From the NCBI GenBank assembly GCA_944331915.1, contig CALVIR010000009.1, positions 1 to 37,645 on the forward strand: a DNA stretch of 37,645 nt. The letters run 5' to 3'. Positions 1 through 7,289 of the stretch are shown here, piece after piece. Source of the stretch: an uncultured Bacilli bacterium. GTDB lineage: Bacteria; Bacillota_I; Bacilli_A; RF39; UBA660. Position numbers and translations under genes: made by a program. Position 1 is the first letter of the stretch. Every line of letters begins with the position of its first letter. Under the pieces are notes generated by a model. It was not told the DNA's origin. It did not search any database and saw nothing but the letters and a program-made list of their open reading frames with translations.

Positions 1-279
1 TTACAAAATAACAAGCAAGATAAAAATTATATAGAAAATAAAATTAATGAATTAAAAAAGATGTTAGATAATTGTTTAACTGATGATGAGTGTTTCAGTG
101 ATATTTTTAATGAATTAATTGATAGAATTTATGTTTATAAAGAAGAGAATAAAAAGATAAAATTAGATATTTATATAAAAACAGGAGAAAGTATAAATAC
201 ATTCTCTGATAATTTAGGTAGAAAGTTTCATTTAATAGACAACTATACAACAAATAACCGCAATATCAGCAGTTATTAA
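1..279 (+). CDS. C-terminal end of a large serine recombinase (integrase), 5' end outside window
   Basis: The reading frame is open from base 1 and ends at TAA 277-279, so only about 92 C-terminal residues are visible. The charged helical segment followed by 'FNELIDRIYVYKEENKKIKL' is typical of the end of large serine recombinases (phage and integrative-element integrases), after the zinc ribbon and coiled coil. The catalytic serine domain lies outside the window. The family integrates and excises elements at attP/attB sites, and its gene usually sits at an element end. That fits here: immediately downstream, in another frame, is penicillin-binding-protein coding sequence. The last roughly 13 residues and the stop codon appear to be encoded by the disrupted host gene. 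The family call rests on C-terminal features only. Confidence 0.66.
   Translation, partial: LQNNKQDKNYIENKINELKKMLDNCLTDDECFSDIFNELIDRIYVYKEENKKIKLDIYIKTGESINTFSDNLGRKFHLIDNYTTNNRNISSY
236..256 (+). other. Probable attachment-site junction (element end / PBP gene)
   Basis: In the PBP frame there is a stop (TAG) at 236-238. From 239 the frame reads T-T-I-Q-Q-I-T-A-I-S-A-V-I-N-G-G, the conserved block that precedes the KTG motif in class B PBPs. The recombinase frame runs across the same bases. The crossover must therefore lie in or close to 236-256, which contains the short imperfect repeat ACAACTATACAACAA. The exact core cannot be fixed without the other element end or an empty site. Confidence 0.55.
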
Positions 280-913
280 TGGGGGAGATCTTTTAAAGCC
301 TTATGTTTTAAAAAACATTTTAGAGCCAGAGACTGGTAATGTAATGGAACATAATAGTAAAACTGTAGTTAGAGAAACAATAAGTGATGAAACAAGTGAG
401 ATTATGCGTTATGCTTTAGAAAGTGTAGTAGCTTTAGGTGGAGGTAAAGCAGCTTATATTGATGGCTATAGAATTGGTGGTAAAACTGGTACAGCTCAAA
501 AGGCAGTTAATGGTGCCTATCTTGCTAATAATTATATTATGTCCTTTGTAGGTATTGTCCCTTCAAATGATCCTGCAGCTGTTTTATATATCGCGATTGA
601 TAACCCTAAAGATACAGCTTTACTTTCTAGTTATACAACAACGCCAATTGCAAGACGAATTCTTTTAGACATTATTGAGGCTTTAGACATTGAAAAACAA
701 GAAGGTGGTATTGAAAAAGATTGGGAATGGAGTGATAAAGTCTATTATGAGGTAGTAGATGTTGTTGGCAAGACTCCTAGTGAAGCGAAAGAATTACTTT
801 CTCACTTTGCTTTAGAATATTCGGGTAGTGGGGAAAAGATTATTAGTCAGTCTCCTATAGCTGGAACACGACTTGAAGATGGTAGTACGGTAAAATTAAT
901 GTTAGGTGATTAA
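239..913 (+). pseudogene. 3' fragment of a class B penicillin-binding protein (SpoVD/FtsI type) with PASTA domain
   Basis: This frame encodes the C-terminal third of a D,D-transpeptidase that cross-links peptidoglycan at the outer face of the membrane. The conserved block ending SAVINGG, the KTG motif in 'GGKTGTAQKAV', and 'SFVGIVPSNDPAAVLYIAID' are all characteristic. One C-terminal PASTA domain follows (from about 'EVVDVVGKTPSEAKELL' to the end), as in SpoVD/PbpB of Bacillus. The SxxK and SxN motifs and the membrane anchor are absent because the gene is cut at about 239 by the element upstream. An ATG at 344 exists but no good ribosome site precedes it, and a product from there would lack the active serine. 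mraY and ftsW follow, as in a dcw cluster. Type is given as pseudogene because the fragment is split; precise excision could restore it. Confidence 0.82.
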
Positions 914-1007
914 GCATAAACTTATCTTTTAAACATAAACTTAAATGACTAAGGAGTGTCAAATTTAGGGTGTGATTTAAATATTTATAGAATAATATAG
1001 TTTCTTA

Positions 1008-1016
1008 TGCTATAAT
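1008..1016 (+). promoter_or_regulatory. Extended -10 promoter before mraY
   Basis: TGC-TATAAT at 1008-1016 is a perfect extended -10. No good -35 is seen 17 bases upstream (TAGAAT at 988-993). It would start mraY-ftsW transcription independently of the interrupted PBP gene. Confidence 0.5.
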
Positions 1017-1044
1017 ACAAAAAGAAAGAAACAGGTGATCGGTC

Positions 1045-2025
1045 GTGTTATTACTAACCAAGGCAGTATTTGCAATTATGATAGGTTTTCTTTTTAGTGT
1101 GGTGTTAGGTCTATTTCTCCTTCCCCTTTTAAGAAAGCTAAAAGTAAGTCAAACTATAAGTAGTTATGTTAGTTTTACGCATCGGAAAAAGGCGGGAACA
1201 CCAACTATGGGTGGCTTAATCTTTATTATTCCAACAGTTTTAATAACTTTAGGTCTTCTTATAACTAAAAAGATAGATTATTCAGATAATTTGATTATTG
1301 TCTTATTAGTCTTTATTGGTTTTGCAATTATTGGCTTTTTAGATGACTTTTTATCGTTAAGAAAACATCGTAATGAAGGATTAACAACTTATCAAAAACT
1401 ATTTGGACAGATTATCATTTCAACGATATTTTTCTATATTTATATGAAGAATGGTGGTCAAACCTCATTTGTAGTAGGGACTTTAGGAATTGATATTGAA
1501 TTAACTTGGTTATATGGCTTATTTATTCTCTTTATTTTAATAGGAGCTTCTAATGCTGTTAATTTAACTGATGGTTTAGATGGGTTAGCAGGTAGTCTTT
1601 CAGCAGTAGCTTTTATTGCATTTTCCCTTATTTCTTTTATGGTTGGTTTTGAAGATATTGGGATATTTTGTTTAATCTTAGTTGGTTCACTAATTGGTTT
1701 CCTTGTCTTTAATACTCATCCTGCTAAAGTGTTTATGGGAGATACTGGATCTTTAGCTTTAGGTGGAGTTATGGGAGCGGTTGCGATACTAACTCACCGG
1801 GAATTAACTTTATTAGTGGTAGCAGGGGTATTTGTAATTGAAACATTATCAGTTATCTTACAAGTATTTTGGTTAAGAGTTTTTCATAAAAAGTTATTTT
1901 TAATGACACCACTCCATCATCACTTTGAAAAGTTAGGTTGGCAAGAGACGGATATTGTTAAGTTATTCTGTGTCTTTGGCCTTTTACTTGCCATGGGTGG
2001 TATTATCTTTGGTGTTTGGTTATAA
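1045..2025 (+). CDS. mraY: Phospho-N-acetylmuramoyl-pentapeptide transferase
   Basis: MraY transfers phospho-MurNAc-pentapeptide from UDP to undecaprenyl phosphate, making lipid I at the inner face of the membrane. The 326-residue length is normal, with about ten hydrophobic segments. Family motifs are present: the early 'HRKKAGTPTMGGL', the aspartate pair in 'GFLDDFLSLRKHRNEGL', 'NAVNLTDGLDGLAG', 'FNTHPAKVFMGDTGSLALGG' and the late histidine motif 'TPLHHHFE'. The start is GTG 1045, with AGGTGA at 1033-1038 six bases upstream. It is followed after 15 bases by ftsW, forming a two-gene remnant of a dcw cluster; murD and murG are not adjacent. An extended -10 promoter lies just upstream. Confidence 0.96.
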   Translation: MLLLTKAVFAIMIGFLFSVVLGLFLLPLLRKLKVSQTISSYVSFTHRKKAGTPTMGGLIFIIPTVLITLGLLITKKIDYSDNLIIVLLVFIGFAIIGFLDDFLSLRKHRNEGLTTYQKLFGQIIISTIFFYIYMKNGGQTSFVVGTLGIDIELTWLYGLFILFILIGASNAVNLTDGLDGLAGSLSAVAFIAFSLISFMVGFEDIGIFCLILVGSLIGFLVFNTHPAKVFMGDTGSLALGGVMGAVAILTHRELTLLVVAGVFVIETLSVILQVFWLRVFHKKLFLMTPLHHHFEKLGWQETDIVKLFCVFGLLLAMGGIIFGVWL

Positions 2026-2040
2026 AGAAAGGGGTTATTC

Positions 2041-3132
2041 ATGAAGAAAAAGGTAGATTTGCCTTTAGTCATAACCGTAATTTCTCTAGTAACATTTGGA
2101 CTCATAATGATTTATTCCGCTTCAAGCATTTGGGCAGAATATAAGTTTCAAGATAGTTTTCACTATGTGAAACAACAAGCATTATTTACCGTTATAGGAT
2201 TTGTTATAATGTATATTGTTAGTAAGATAGACTATACTATCTATTTAAAGAAGGCAAATATGATTTTAGGTATTTGCTTTTTATTATTGATTTTAGTTTT
2301 AATACCCGGTATAGGTAGTATTAGAAATGGTAGTAGAAGCTGGTTTGGTATTGGTCCTTTTGGAATTCAACCTAGCGAGTTTATAAAAATTGCACTAATT
2401 ATTTTTACTAGTAAATATCTTGTAAATAGTAATAAGTTTTTAAAAAGTTATAAAAAAGGGGTTATTCCTATTTTAGGTATTGCCGTAGTAGCATTTGGTC
2501 TTATTATGTTACAACCTGATTTAGGAACTGGACTTGTCTTAATGTTAAGTATTATCGCTTTATTATTTGTTGCTGGTGTTAATATGAAATTTTTCTATAT
2601 TTTAGGTGCAATAGGTGTAGTTGGAGTTGTTGTTTTAATTGCTATTGCTCCTTATAGAATGGATAGAATAACATCATTCATAAATCCTTGGGCTGATCCT
2701 TTAGGAACAGGATTTCAAATTATTCAGTCTCTTTATGCGATTGGTCCAGGGGGACTCTTAGGAACAGGCTTTTTAAACTCAAGACAAAAACATTTTTATT
2801 TACCAGAACCGCAAACAGATTTTATCTTTTCTATTATTTGTGAAGAGTTTGGAGTGGTGGGAGCTTTAGTCATTGCTTTATTATTTTTCTCCTTATTATA
2901 TAGAGGCCTTAAGATTGCACTTAACAGTAAAGATCTCTTTGCTAAATATCTTTGTTTTGGTTTAATCTTTCAAATGATCTTTCAAGCGGTTATGAATCTA
3001 GCGGTTGTTATTGGGTTAATTCCGGTAACAGGAGTTACTTTACCATTTTTATCTTATGGTGGTAGTAGTTTATTAATAAGTTTATTAAGTATTGGAATTA
3101 TTCTTAATATTGCCAAAAAAAATAATCAGTAG
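2041..3132 (+). CDS. ftsW: SEDS-family glycosyltransferase FtsW/SpoVE
   Basis: SEDS proteins polymerise lipid II into glycan strands in partnership with a class B PBP. This 363-residue protein has about ten membrane segments and SEDS signatures: 'SIRNGSRSWFGIGPFGIQPSE', 'MLQPDLGTG', the catalytic-region 'PEPQTDFIFSIICEEFGVVG' and the C-terminal 'PFLSYGGSSLL'. An AAAGGGG ribosome site precedes the ATG. Position after mraY favours FtsW/SpoVE over RodA, but the three are similar and the name rests mainly on context. Its natural partner would be the PBP interrupted just upstream. Confidence 0.9.
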   Translation: MKKKVDLPLVITVISLVTFGLIMIYSASSIWAEYKFQDSFHYVKQQALFTVIGFVIMYIVSKIDYTIYLKKANMILGICFLLLILVLIPGIGSIRNGSRSWFGIGPFGIQPSEFIKIALIIFTSKYLVNSNKFLKSYKKGVIPILGIAVVAFGLIMLQPDLGTGLVLMLSIIALLFVAGVNMKFFYILGAIGVVGVVVLIAIAPYRMDRITSFINPWADPLGTGFQIIQSLYAIGPGGLLGTGFLNSRQKHFYLPEPQTDFIFSIICEEFGVVGALVIALLFFSLLYRGLKIALNSKDLFAKYLCFGLIFQMIFQAVMNLAVVIGLIPVTGVTLPFLSYGGSSLLISLLSIGIILNIAKKNNQ

Positions 3133-3224
3133 CTGTGTATTATATAATAGAGGTACAATGTTTTGATATTAAAATTATGACCTTAAAAGGATATGAAATA
3201 TGTCTTTAAAGTAATAAGGAGGTT

Positions 3225-4094
3225 ATGGTTATAAACGATTTAATAGAAAAAGAAAATATTAAAATAGAAGATATGATATATGAGATTAGAGGAAAGCAAG
3301 TGATGCTTGTTAACGATGTTGCTGAAATATATAATTCTGAGACGAAAGTAGTTAATCAGACCATTAAAAGAAATATAAAGAGATTTCCAGAAGAGTTTTG
3401 CTTTCAATTAACTGATATAGAATGGGAAATCTTGAGGTCACAATTTGTGACCTCAAATAATAAAGCTCATGAAATAACACGTGGTGGTATAAGATATCTA
3501 CCATATGTTTTGACAGAACATGGAATTATAATGTTATCTGGTCTTTTAAAAAGTGATTTTGCAATAAAGATGAATATAAGAATTGTTAATGCTTTTGTGG
3601 CAATGAGAAGATATATTTCAAATGATTTAAAAGATTATGATAAAATGTTAATAAATCATGAAAATAGGATTTTGTTATTAGAGAAAACTTTTGAAAGATT
3701 TAAAGAAGAAAATAATCATTTGTTTTTTGAAGGGCAGATTTATGATGCATATTCTTTGATGCTTAAAATGTTTGAAAAAGCTAAAGAAAGTATTGTAATA
3801 ATAGATAATTATGTTGATAAGAATATTTTAGATATATTGTCTAAAACAGATAAAAAAGTTACTTTAATTACTAATAGATACAATAATAGTGATTACGAAA
3901 AGTATCAAGGGCAATATAATAATGTTACTTTAGTAGTTAATAACTCTTTTCATGATAGATTTATTATTTTAGATAAGAGGATTTTATATCACTCTGGAGC
4001 AAGTTTTAAAGATTTAGGTAAGAAATGTTTTGCTATTACAAGAATGGAGAGCAAAGAAATATTAGATAGTTTGTTAGATAAGTTAGAGAATTAG
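3225..4094 (+). CDS. ORF6N-domain protein with C-terminal PLD-like region
   Basis: Residues about 15-130 match the ORF6N domain, a DNA-binding/antirepressor-type domain common in phages and gut bacteria. Visible marks are 'EIRGKQVMLVNDVAEIYNSETK', the run NIKRFPEEFCFQL, and 'GGIRYLPYVLTEHGIIMLSGLL'. A helical linker follows (about 140-170). The C-terminal part (about 175-289) contains 'SIVIIDNYVD' and 'FHDRFIILDKRILYHSGASF', which resembles the single-HKD-type phospholipase-D-like module paired with ORF6N in related proteins. AGGAGG is at 3217-3222, only 2 bases from ATG 3225. An ATA at 3231 sits at the ideal distance and is matched in the decayed copy at 4199. No substrate or target can be inferred. 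It probably came with mobile DNA. Confidence 0.8.
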   Translation: MVINDLIEKENIKIEDMIYEIRGKQVMLVNDVAEIYNSETKVVNQTIKRNIKRFPEEFCFQLTDIEWEILRSQFVTSNNKAHEITRGGIRYLPYVLTEHGIIMLSGLLKSDFAIKMNIRIVNAFVAMRRYISNDLKDYDKMLINHENRILLLEKTFERFKEENNHLFFEGQIYDAYSLMLKMFEKAKESIVIIDNYVDKNILDILSKTDKKVTLITNRYNNSDYEKYQGQYNNVTLVVNNSFHDRFIILDKRILYHSGASFKDLGKKCFAITRMESKEILDSLLDKLEN

Positions 4095-4184
4095 AAATAA
4101 TTAGATACTGTAAATTATTATGAATAACTGTAGGTATTAGTTAAAGATTTTGTTTGAAGACTTATAAGAATGATATATGATTGT

Positions 4185-4521
4185 AGGAGGTTATATTTAT
4201 AAACGATTTAATAGAAAAAGATAATATTAAAATAGAAGATATGATATATGAGATTAGAGGAAAACAAGTTATAGTTGATAGAGATCTAGCAGGACTATAT
4301 TATATTAAAACATGGTACTTATACAAAAGGTTAAAAGAAACAAGGAAAGATTTCCTGAAGATTTTTGTTTTCAAATGTCAGAACTTGAGTTTAAAAATTG
4401 GAAATCACAAATTGTGATGTCCAATTCTGATAAGATGGGTTTGAGAATAGCACCTTATGTATTTACAGAACAAAGATTCAAACAGAATACATCTATTAGA
4501 AGATGTGTTTTCAGGTTTTAA
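4185..4521 (+). pseudogene. Decayed second copy of the ORF6N gene
   Basis: After AGGAGG (4185-4190) the sequence repeats the start of the preceding gene almost base for base: codons from ATA 4199 read I-N-D-L-I-E-K-D-N-I-K-I-E-D-M-I-Y-E-I-R. The ATG is gone. A frameshift near 4300-4315 moves the ORF6N core ('NKERFPEDFCFQMSELEF', 'RIAPYVFTEQ') into another frame. The product then stops at 4521, before the PLD-like part. Loss of start, frameshift and truncation together mark a pseudogene arising from tandem duplication. Confidence 0.8.
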
Positions 4522-4643
4522 AAATGTTAAAATAGTTCTATAGTTATATATGTGTTTTATATTTTTAGTAATTGCCCTTGCTTAACAAACTCTTGATTAC
4601 CGGGAGACTCAAATACTTGTAGAATTAAGATTAAGGAAAACAA

Positions 4644-4672
4644 TTGACAATCTAATAACTACATAATAAAAT
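4644..4672 (+). promoter_or_regulatory. Sigma-A promoter for the 4701 gene
   Basis: TTGACA (4644-4649), a 17-base spacer and TAAAAT (4667-4672) lie 29 bases before the coding sequence. Confidence 0.65.
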
Positions 4673-4700
4673 TAGCTCAGATAGGGAAGAGTGTGTAATA

Positions 4701-5213
4701 ATGAAAAAAATTGTTAATTATTTAGGGCTAAAAGCGGCTATAGCTTTATTCTTTGTGTTGATAGTGATTATTTTGTTTTTAGGAGCAATGTTTTATACAG
4801 AGGTTCTTTCTAACTATAAAATAATTTCTTCTGATAATATAAGTGACATATTAATATCAGATAACTCTATAGAGTGGACTAATCTTGGTAATCGTAATAG
4901 TGATTCTAAAGAAGAATGGATAAAGATTAATATAAATTCTAACTTAGAATCTGGTACGTATGAAATCATTCAAACAAGTAGTGATGATGATATAGAAGAA
5001 CAGAGGGTATATAGTATATATATTAGTAGTCTTGATGCTGATAGATCTAATACGGTTGAAGATTATTCTTCTCCGACAACAGTTGGGGGAGCTAATGGTT
5101 CTTTAAAAGAAATAGAGATACGAAGCGGTTTTAGAGTTGATAATTATCTTTATATTAAGAAAGAAAAGGGTGGAGTTGTTGGTAGCTTAAAAATAATAAT
5201 GGTTGAAGATTAG
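4701..5213 (+). CDS. Membrane-anchored protein of unknown function
   Basis: This 170-residue protein is not recognised. Residues about 12-34 form one strongly hydrophobic segment after a lysine-containing N-terminus, consistent with a signal anchor. The rest is acidic and serine/asparagine-rich with beta-like alternation ('WIKININSNLESGTYEIIQ') and two aromatic-rich stretches, so it is probably an extracytoplasmic beta-type domain. It contains no cysteine, no LPxTG motif and no lipobox. It has its own sigma-A promoter and is followed by a convergent DUF2798 gene, so it is likely a single-gene unit. Its function cannot be assigned from sequence. Confidence 0.6.
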   Translation: MKKIVNYLGLKAAIALFFVLIVIILFLGAMFYTEVLSNYKIISSDNISDILISDNSIEWTNLGNRNSDSKEEWIKININSNLESGTYEIIQTSSDDDIEEQRVYSIYISSLDADRSNTVEDYSSPTTVGGANGSLKEIEIRSGFRVDNYLYIKKEKGGVVGSLKIIMVED

Positions 5214-5229
5214 AAAGTGTAATTAATAA

Positions 5230-5265
5230 AAAAACAAGCTAGGCTTTTTTACTTAACTTGTTTTT
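5230..5265. terminator. AT-rich hairpin between convergent genes
   Basis: AAAAACAAG (5230-5238) pairs with CTTGTTTTT (5257-5265). The stem is flanked by A- and T-runs on both sides, as for a bidirectional terminator between the 4701 gene and the minus-strand gene, whose last codons lie inside it. The stem is AT-rich, so strength is uncertain. Confidence 0.4.
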
Positions 5266-5718
5266 AAAAATTGTTCTAAATATAAATCTTACCAATGGTC
5301 CGGCATAAAATAATTGAAAACATAAAGCCATAGGAAAACTTAAGACCATTGCTTGTAACCAACTGGAAATAAAGGTATCAAGGCTTGGACTATTTATGAA
5401 AATAGTAGCGATAAGACTCATAATAGGACACATAAAAGAAACTATTACTATAGAAATACCATAACTTATAATAATGGCTGGTGTTTTCTTAGGATCAAGA
5501 GCTTTAAAGGTAAGTTTATGAGCAATTTTACCAATTAGAAAGAATTCTAAAATAATAGCTGCTGGCCACATAAGAGGTAATTCTTTAAAGGCTTCGATGA
5601 AGACAAAATTACTTAAACCACCAGTATGAATAGCAATATTATAACAAACCATTGCATATACCATAACAAAAGCCATAATAAGTGTATAGATAAAATCTTG
5701 AAATTTTGTTTCTGGCAT
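5239..5718 (-). CDS. DUF2798 family membrane protein
   Basis: The protein starts MPETKFQDFIYTLIMAFVMV and has four hydrophobic segments, the layout of DUF2798 proteins, which are small integral membrane proteins of unknown function. The motifs 'YAMVCYNIAI' and 'FIGKIAHKL'-like positions with conserved proline and histidine fit the family. The start is chosen at 5718 because a perfect AGGAGG lies just upstream on the minus strand. A longer frame to 5841 exists but its extra N-terminus is polar and lacks a ribosome site. A leader of about 110 bases lies between a possible promoter and the start. Confidence 0.75.
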   Translation of the reverse strand: MPETKFQDFIYTLIMAFVMVYAMVCYNIAIHTGGLSNFVFIEAFKELPLMWPAAIILEFFLIGKIAHKLTFKALDPKKTPAIIISYGISIVIVSFMCPIMSLIATIFINSPSLDTFISSWLQAMVLSFPMALCFQLFYAGPLVRFIFRTIFKNKLSKKA

Positions 5719-5831
5719 AGTTATCCTCCTTTCTTTCAAATAAAAAACAGCATCATTTTTCAATGTGTTGTTCGTTTGCATCCATAAAGATGTGTCGTTT
5801 CCAATTAAACCATGAATCTGTTTCCTAAAAG

Positions 5832-5861
5832 ATTTTAGCATAAAATAAAAAAATATGTAAG
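5832..5861 (-). promoter_or_regulatory. Possible promoter for the DUF2798 gene
   Basis: On the minus strand CTTACA (5856-5861), an 18-base spacer and an extended -10 TGC-TAAAAT (TAAAAT at 5832-5837) are seen. The -35 matches only 4 of 6 bases. Confidence 0.4.
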
Positions 5862-5926
5862 AAAAAATTTATTTTTATAGTATTTTGTGGCGATTTATTG
5901 TATATTGTCATTGAGGAGGAGTAGAA

Positions 5927-6352
5927 ATGATATTTTTTTGGTTAGGACTATTTATTATCTTAGCTATTTTTGAACTTATCACCATAAATTTAGTATCCAT
6001 TTGGTTTGCATTAGGAGCCTTAATTACAACTTTTGTAACCCTTGTTACTGATAATATGATGATTCAATTAGCAGTTTTTACAATTAGTTCTTTTCTGTTA
6101 CTAATTTTAACAAGATGCTTAGTTAAAAAAATAAAAAAGACAAAAGTTATACCTACTAATTTAGATCAAGTGATTGATAAGATAGGAATTGTTACAGAAG
6201 ATATAGAGAAAAATGCGATTGGAGAAGTTAAAGTTCTAGGTAAAAAGTGGAGTGCATATAGTGATAGAGAAATAAAGAAAGATGAAAAAGTAAGGGTTAT
6301 TTCTATTGAGGGAGTTAAACTTAAAGTAGAAAAAATAAAGGAGAGTGATTAA
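5927..6352 (+). CDS. Short NfeD-family membrane protein
   Basis: This 141-residue protein has two or three N-terminal hydrophobic segments (about 2-70), then a soluble C-terminal beta domain (about 85-138, 'KIGIVTEDIEKNAIGEVKVLGKKWSAYS') that matches the OB-fold of NfeD proteins. Short NfeD proteins of this kind pair with an SPFH/flotillin partner, and that partner begins two bases after this stop, so the two form an operon. They are thought to act together in membrane microdomains or membrane stress. The start is ATG 5927 after GAGGAGGAG. Confidence 0.88.
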   Translation: MIFFWLGLFIILAIFELITINLVSIWFALGALITTFVTLVTDNMMIQLAVFTISSFLLLILTRCLVKKIKKTKVIPTNLDQVIDKIGIVTEDIEKNAIGEVKVLGKKWSAYSDREIKKDEKVRVISIEGVKLKVEKIKESD

Positions 6353-6353
6353 A

Positions 6354-7235
6354 ATGTTTTGGATAATTTTGATTGTAATTTTAATTGTTATTATTTTAGG
6401 GGTAAAAGTTATTCCCCAATCACAAGCGAAAGTTATAGAAAGACTCGGAACATACTTTAAAACTTTAGGAACAGGACCACATTATGTAATTCCTTTCATT
6501 GATCGTGTTGCTAGTACAGTTAGTTTAAAAGAGATTGTTAAAGATTTCGATCCTCAACCAGTTATTACTAAAGATAATGTTACGATGCAAATAGATACAG
6601 TTGTATATTTTCAAATAACTGATCCAAAGCTTTATACATATGGAGTAGAAAATCCTATTAATGCCATTGAAAACTTAACAGCAACAACCCTTCGTAATAT
6701 TATTGGAGAATTAGAACTTGATCAAACATTAACTTCTAGAGATATAATTAATTCTAAGATGAGATCAATTCTAGATGAAGCGACAGATCCTTGGGGTATT
6801 AAAGTAAATAGAGTTGAGGTTAAAAATATTATTCCCCCTCGAGATATTCAAGATGCGATGGAAAAACAAATGCGAGCTGAACGTGAAAGGCGTGAGAAGA
6901 TTTTACAAGCTGAAGGAGAAAAGAAAGCGGCTGTTTTAATTGCAGAAGGAGAAAAAGAAAGTACAATATTAAGAGCAGATGCAATGAAAGAAGCTGCTAT
7001 TAAAAAAGCGGAAGGAGAAGCAGAAGCGATTATTAAAATAAAAAATGCCGAAGCAGAAGGAATTAGACTTTTAAAAGAAGCAAAAGCTGATAGTGCTGTT
7101 TTAAAACTTAAGAGTTATGATGCGATGGTTAGTGTTGCTAATGGTCAAGCGACAAAGATAATTGTTCCTAGTGAATTACAAAGTTTAGTAACAGCAGGAA
7201 CAGTTTTGAGTGAATCATTTAAAGATAAGAAATAA
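6354..7235 (+). CDS. SPFH/Band 7 (stomatin/QmcA-like) membrane protein
   Basis: One N-terminal membrane segment (about 1-20) is followed by the SPFH domain: 'VIPQSQAKVIERLGTYFKTL', 'GPHYVIPFIDRV', and 'NAIENLTATTLRNIIGELELD'. A long charged, alanine-rich helix follows (about 165-250, 'EKQMRAERERREKILQAEGEK' type). This is the stomatin/QmcA plan, in which oligomers form membrane scaffolds. ATG 6354 is chosen over the GTG at 6345 because AAGGAGA (6338-6344) is then properly spaced. The preceding NfeD gene is its usual operon partner. Confidence 0.92.
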   Translation: MFWIILIVILIVIILGVKVIPQSQAKVIERLGTYFKTLGTGPHYVIPFIDRVASTVSLKEIVKDFDPQPVITKDNVTMQIDTVVYFQITDPKLYTYGVENPINAIENLTATTLRNIIGELELDQTLTSRDIINSKMRSILDEATDPWGIKVNRVEVKNIIPPRDIQDAMEKQMRAERERREKILQAEGEKKAAVLIAEGEKESTILRADAMKEAAIKKAEGEAEAIIKIKNAEAEGIRLLKEAKADSAVLKLKSYDAMVSVANGQATKIIVPSELQSLVTAGTVLSESFKDKK

Positions 7236-7289
7236 TTTACAAAGTAATCTCTCTTTAGTATAATAACTACTACTAAAGGGGGATTTTTT
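7236..7289 (+). promoter_or_regulatory. Promoter nested in a terminator-like hairpin that also contains the next ribosome site
   Basis: AATCTCTCTTTAGTA (7246-7260) pairs with TACTAAAGGGGGATT (7271-7285) through 15 pairs, including two G-T, followed by a T-run: an intrinsic-terminator shape for the SPFH operon. The same DNA holds TTTACA (7236-7241), a 17-base spacer and TATAAT (7259-7264). A transcript from this promoter would start near 7271, inside the second arm, leaving the AAAGGGGG ribosome site of the 7290 gene free. Confidence 0.6.

Noticed and set aside
61-279. A complete 72-residue gene starting at ATG 61.
   Set aside because: The frame is open from base 1 with no ribosome site before 61, and the content matches a recombinase tail, so it is a partial gene.
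344-913. A functional shorter protein starting at ATG 344.
   Set aside because: No ribosome site precedes it and PBP homology extends upstream to about 239; the product would lack the active serine.
5719-5841. N-terminal extension of the DUF2798 protein.
   Set aside because: The extra 41 residues are polar and unlike the family, and the perfect AGGAGG lies directly before the internal start at 5718.
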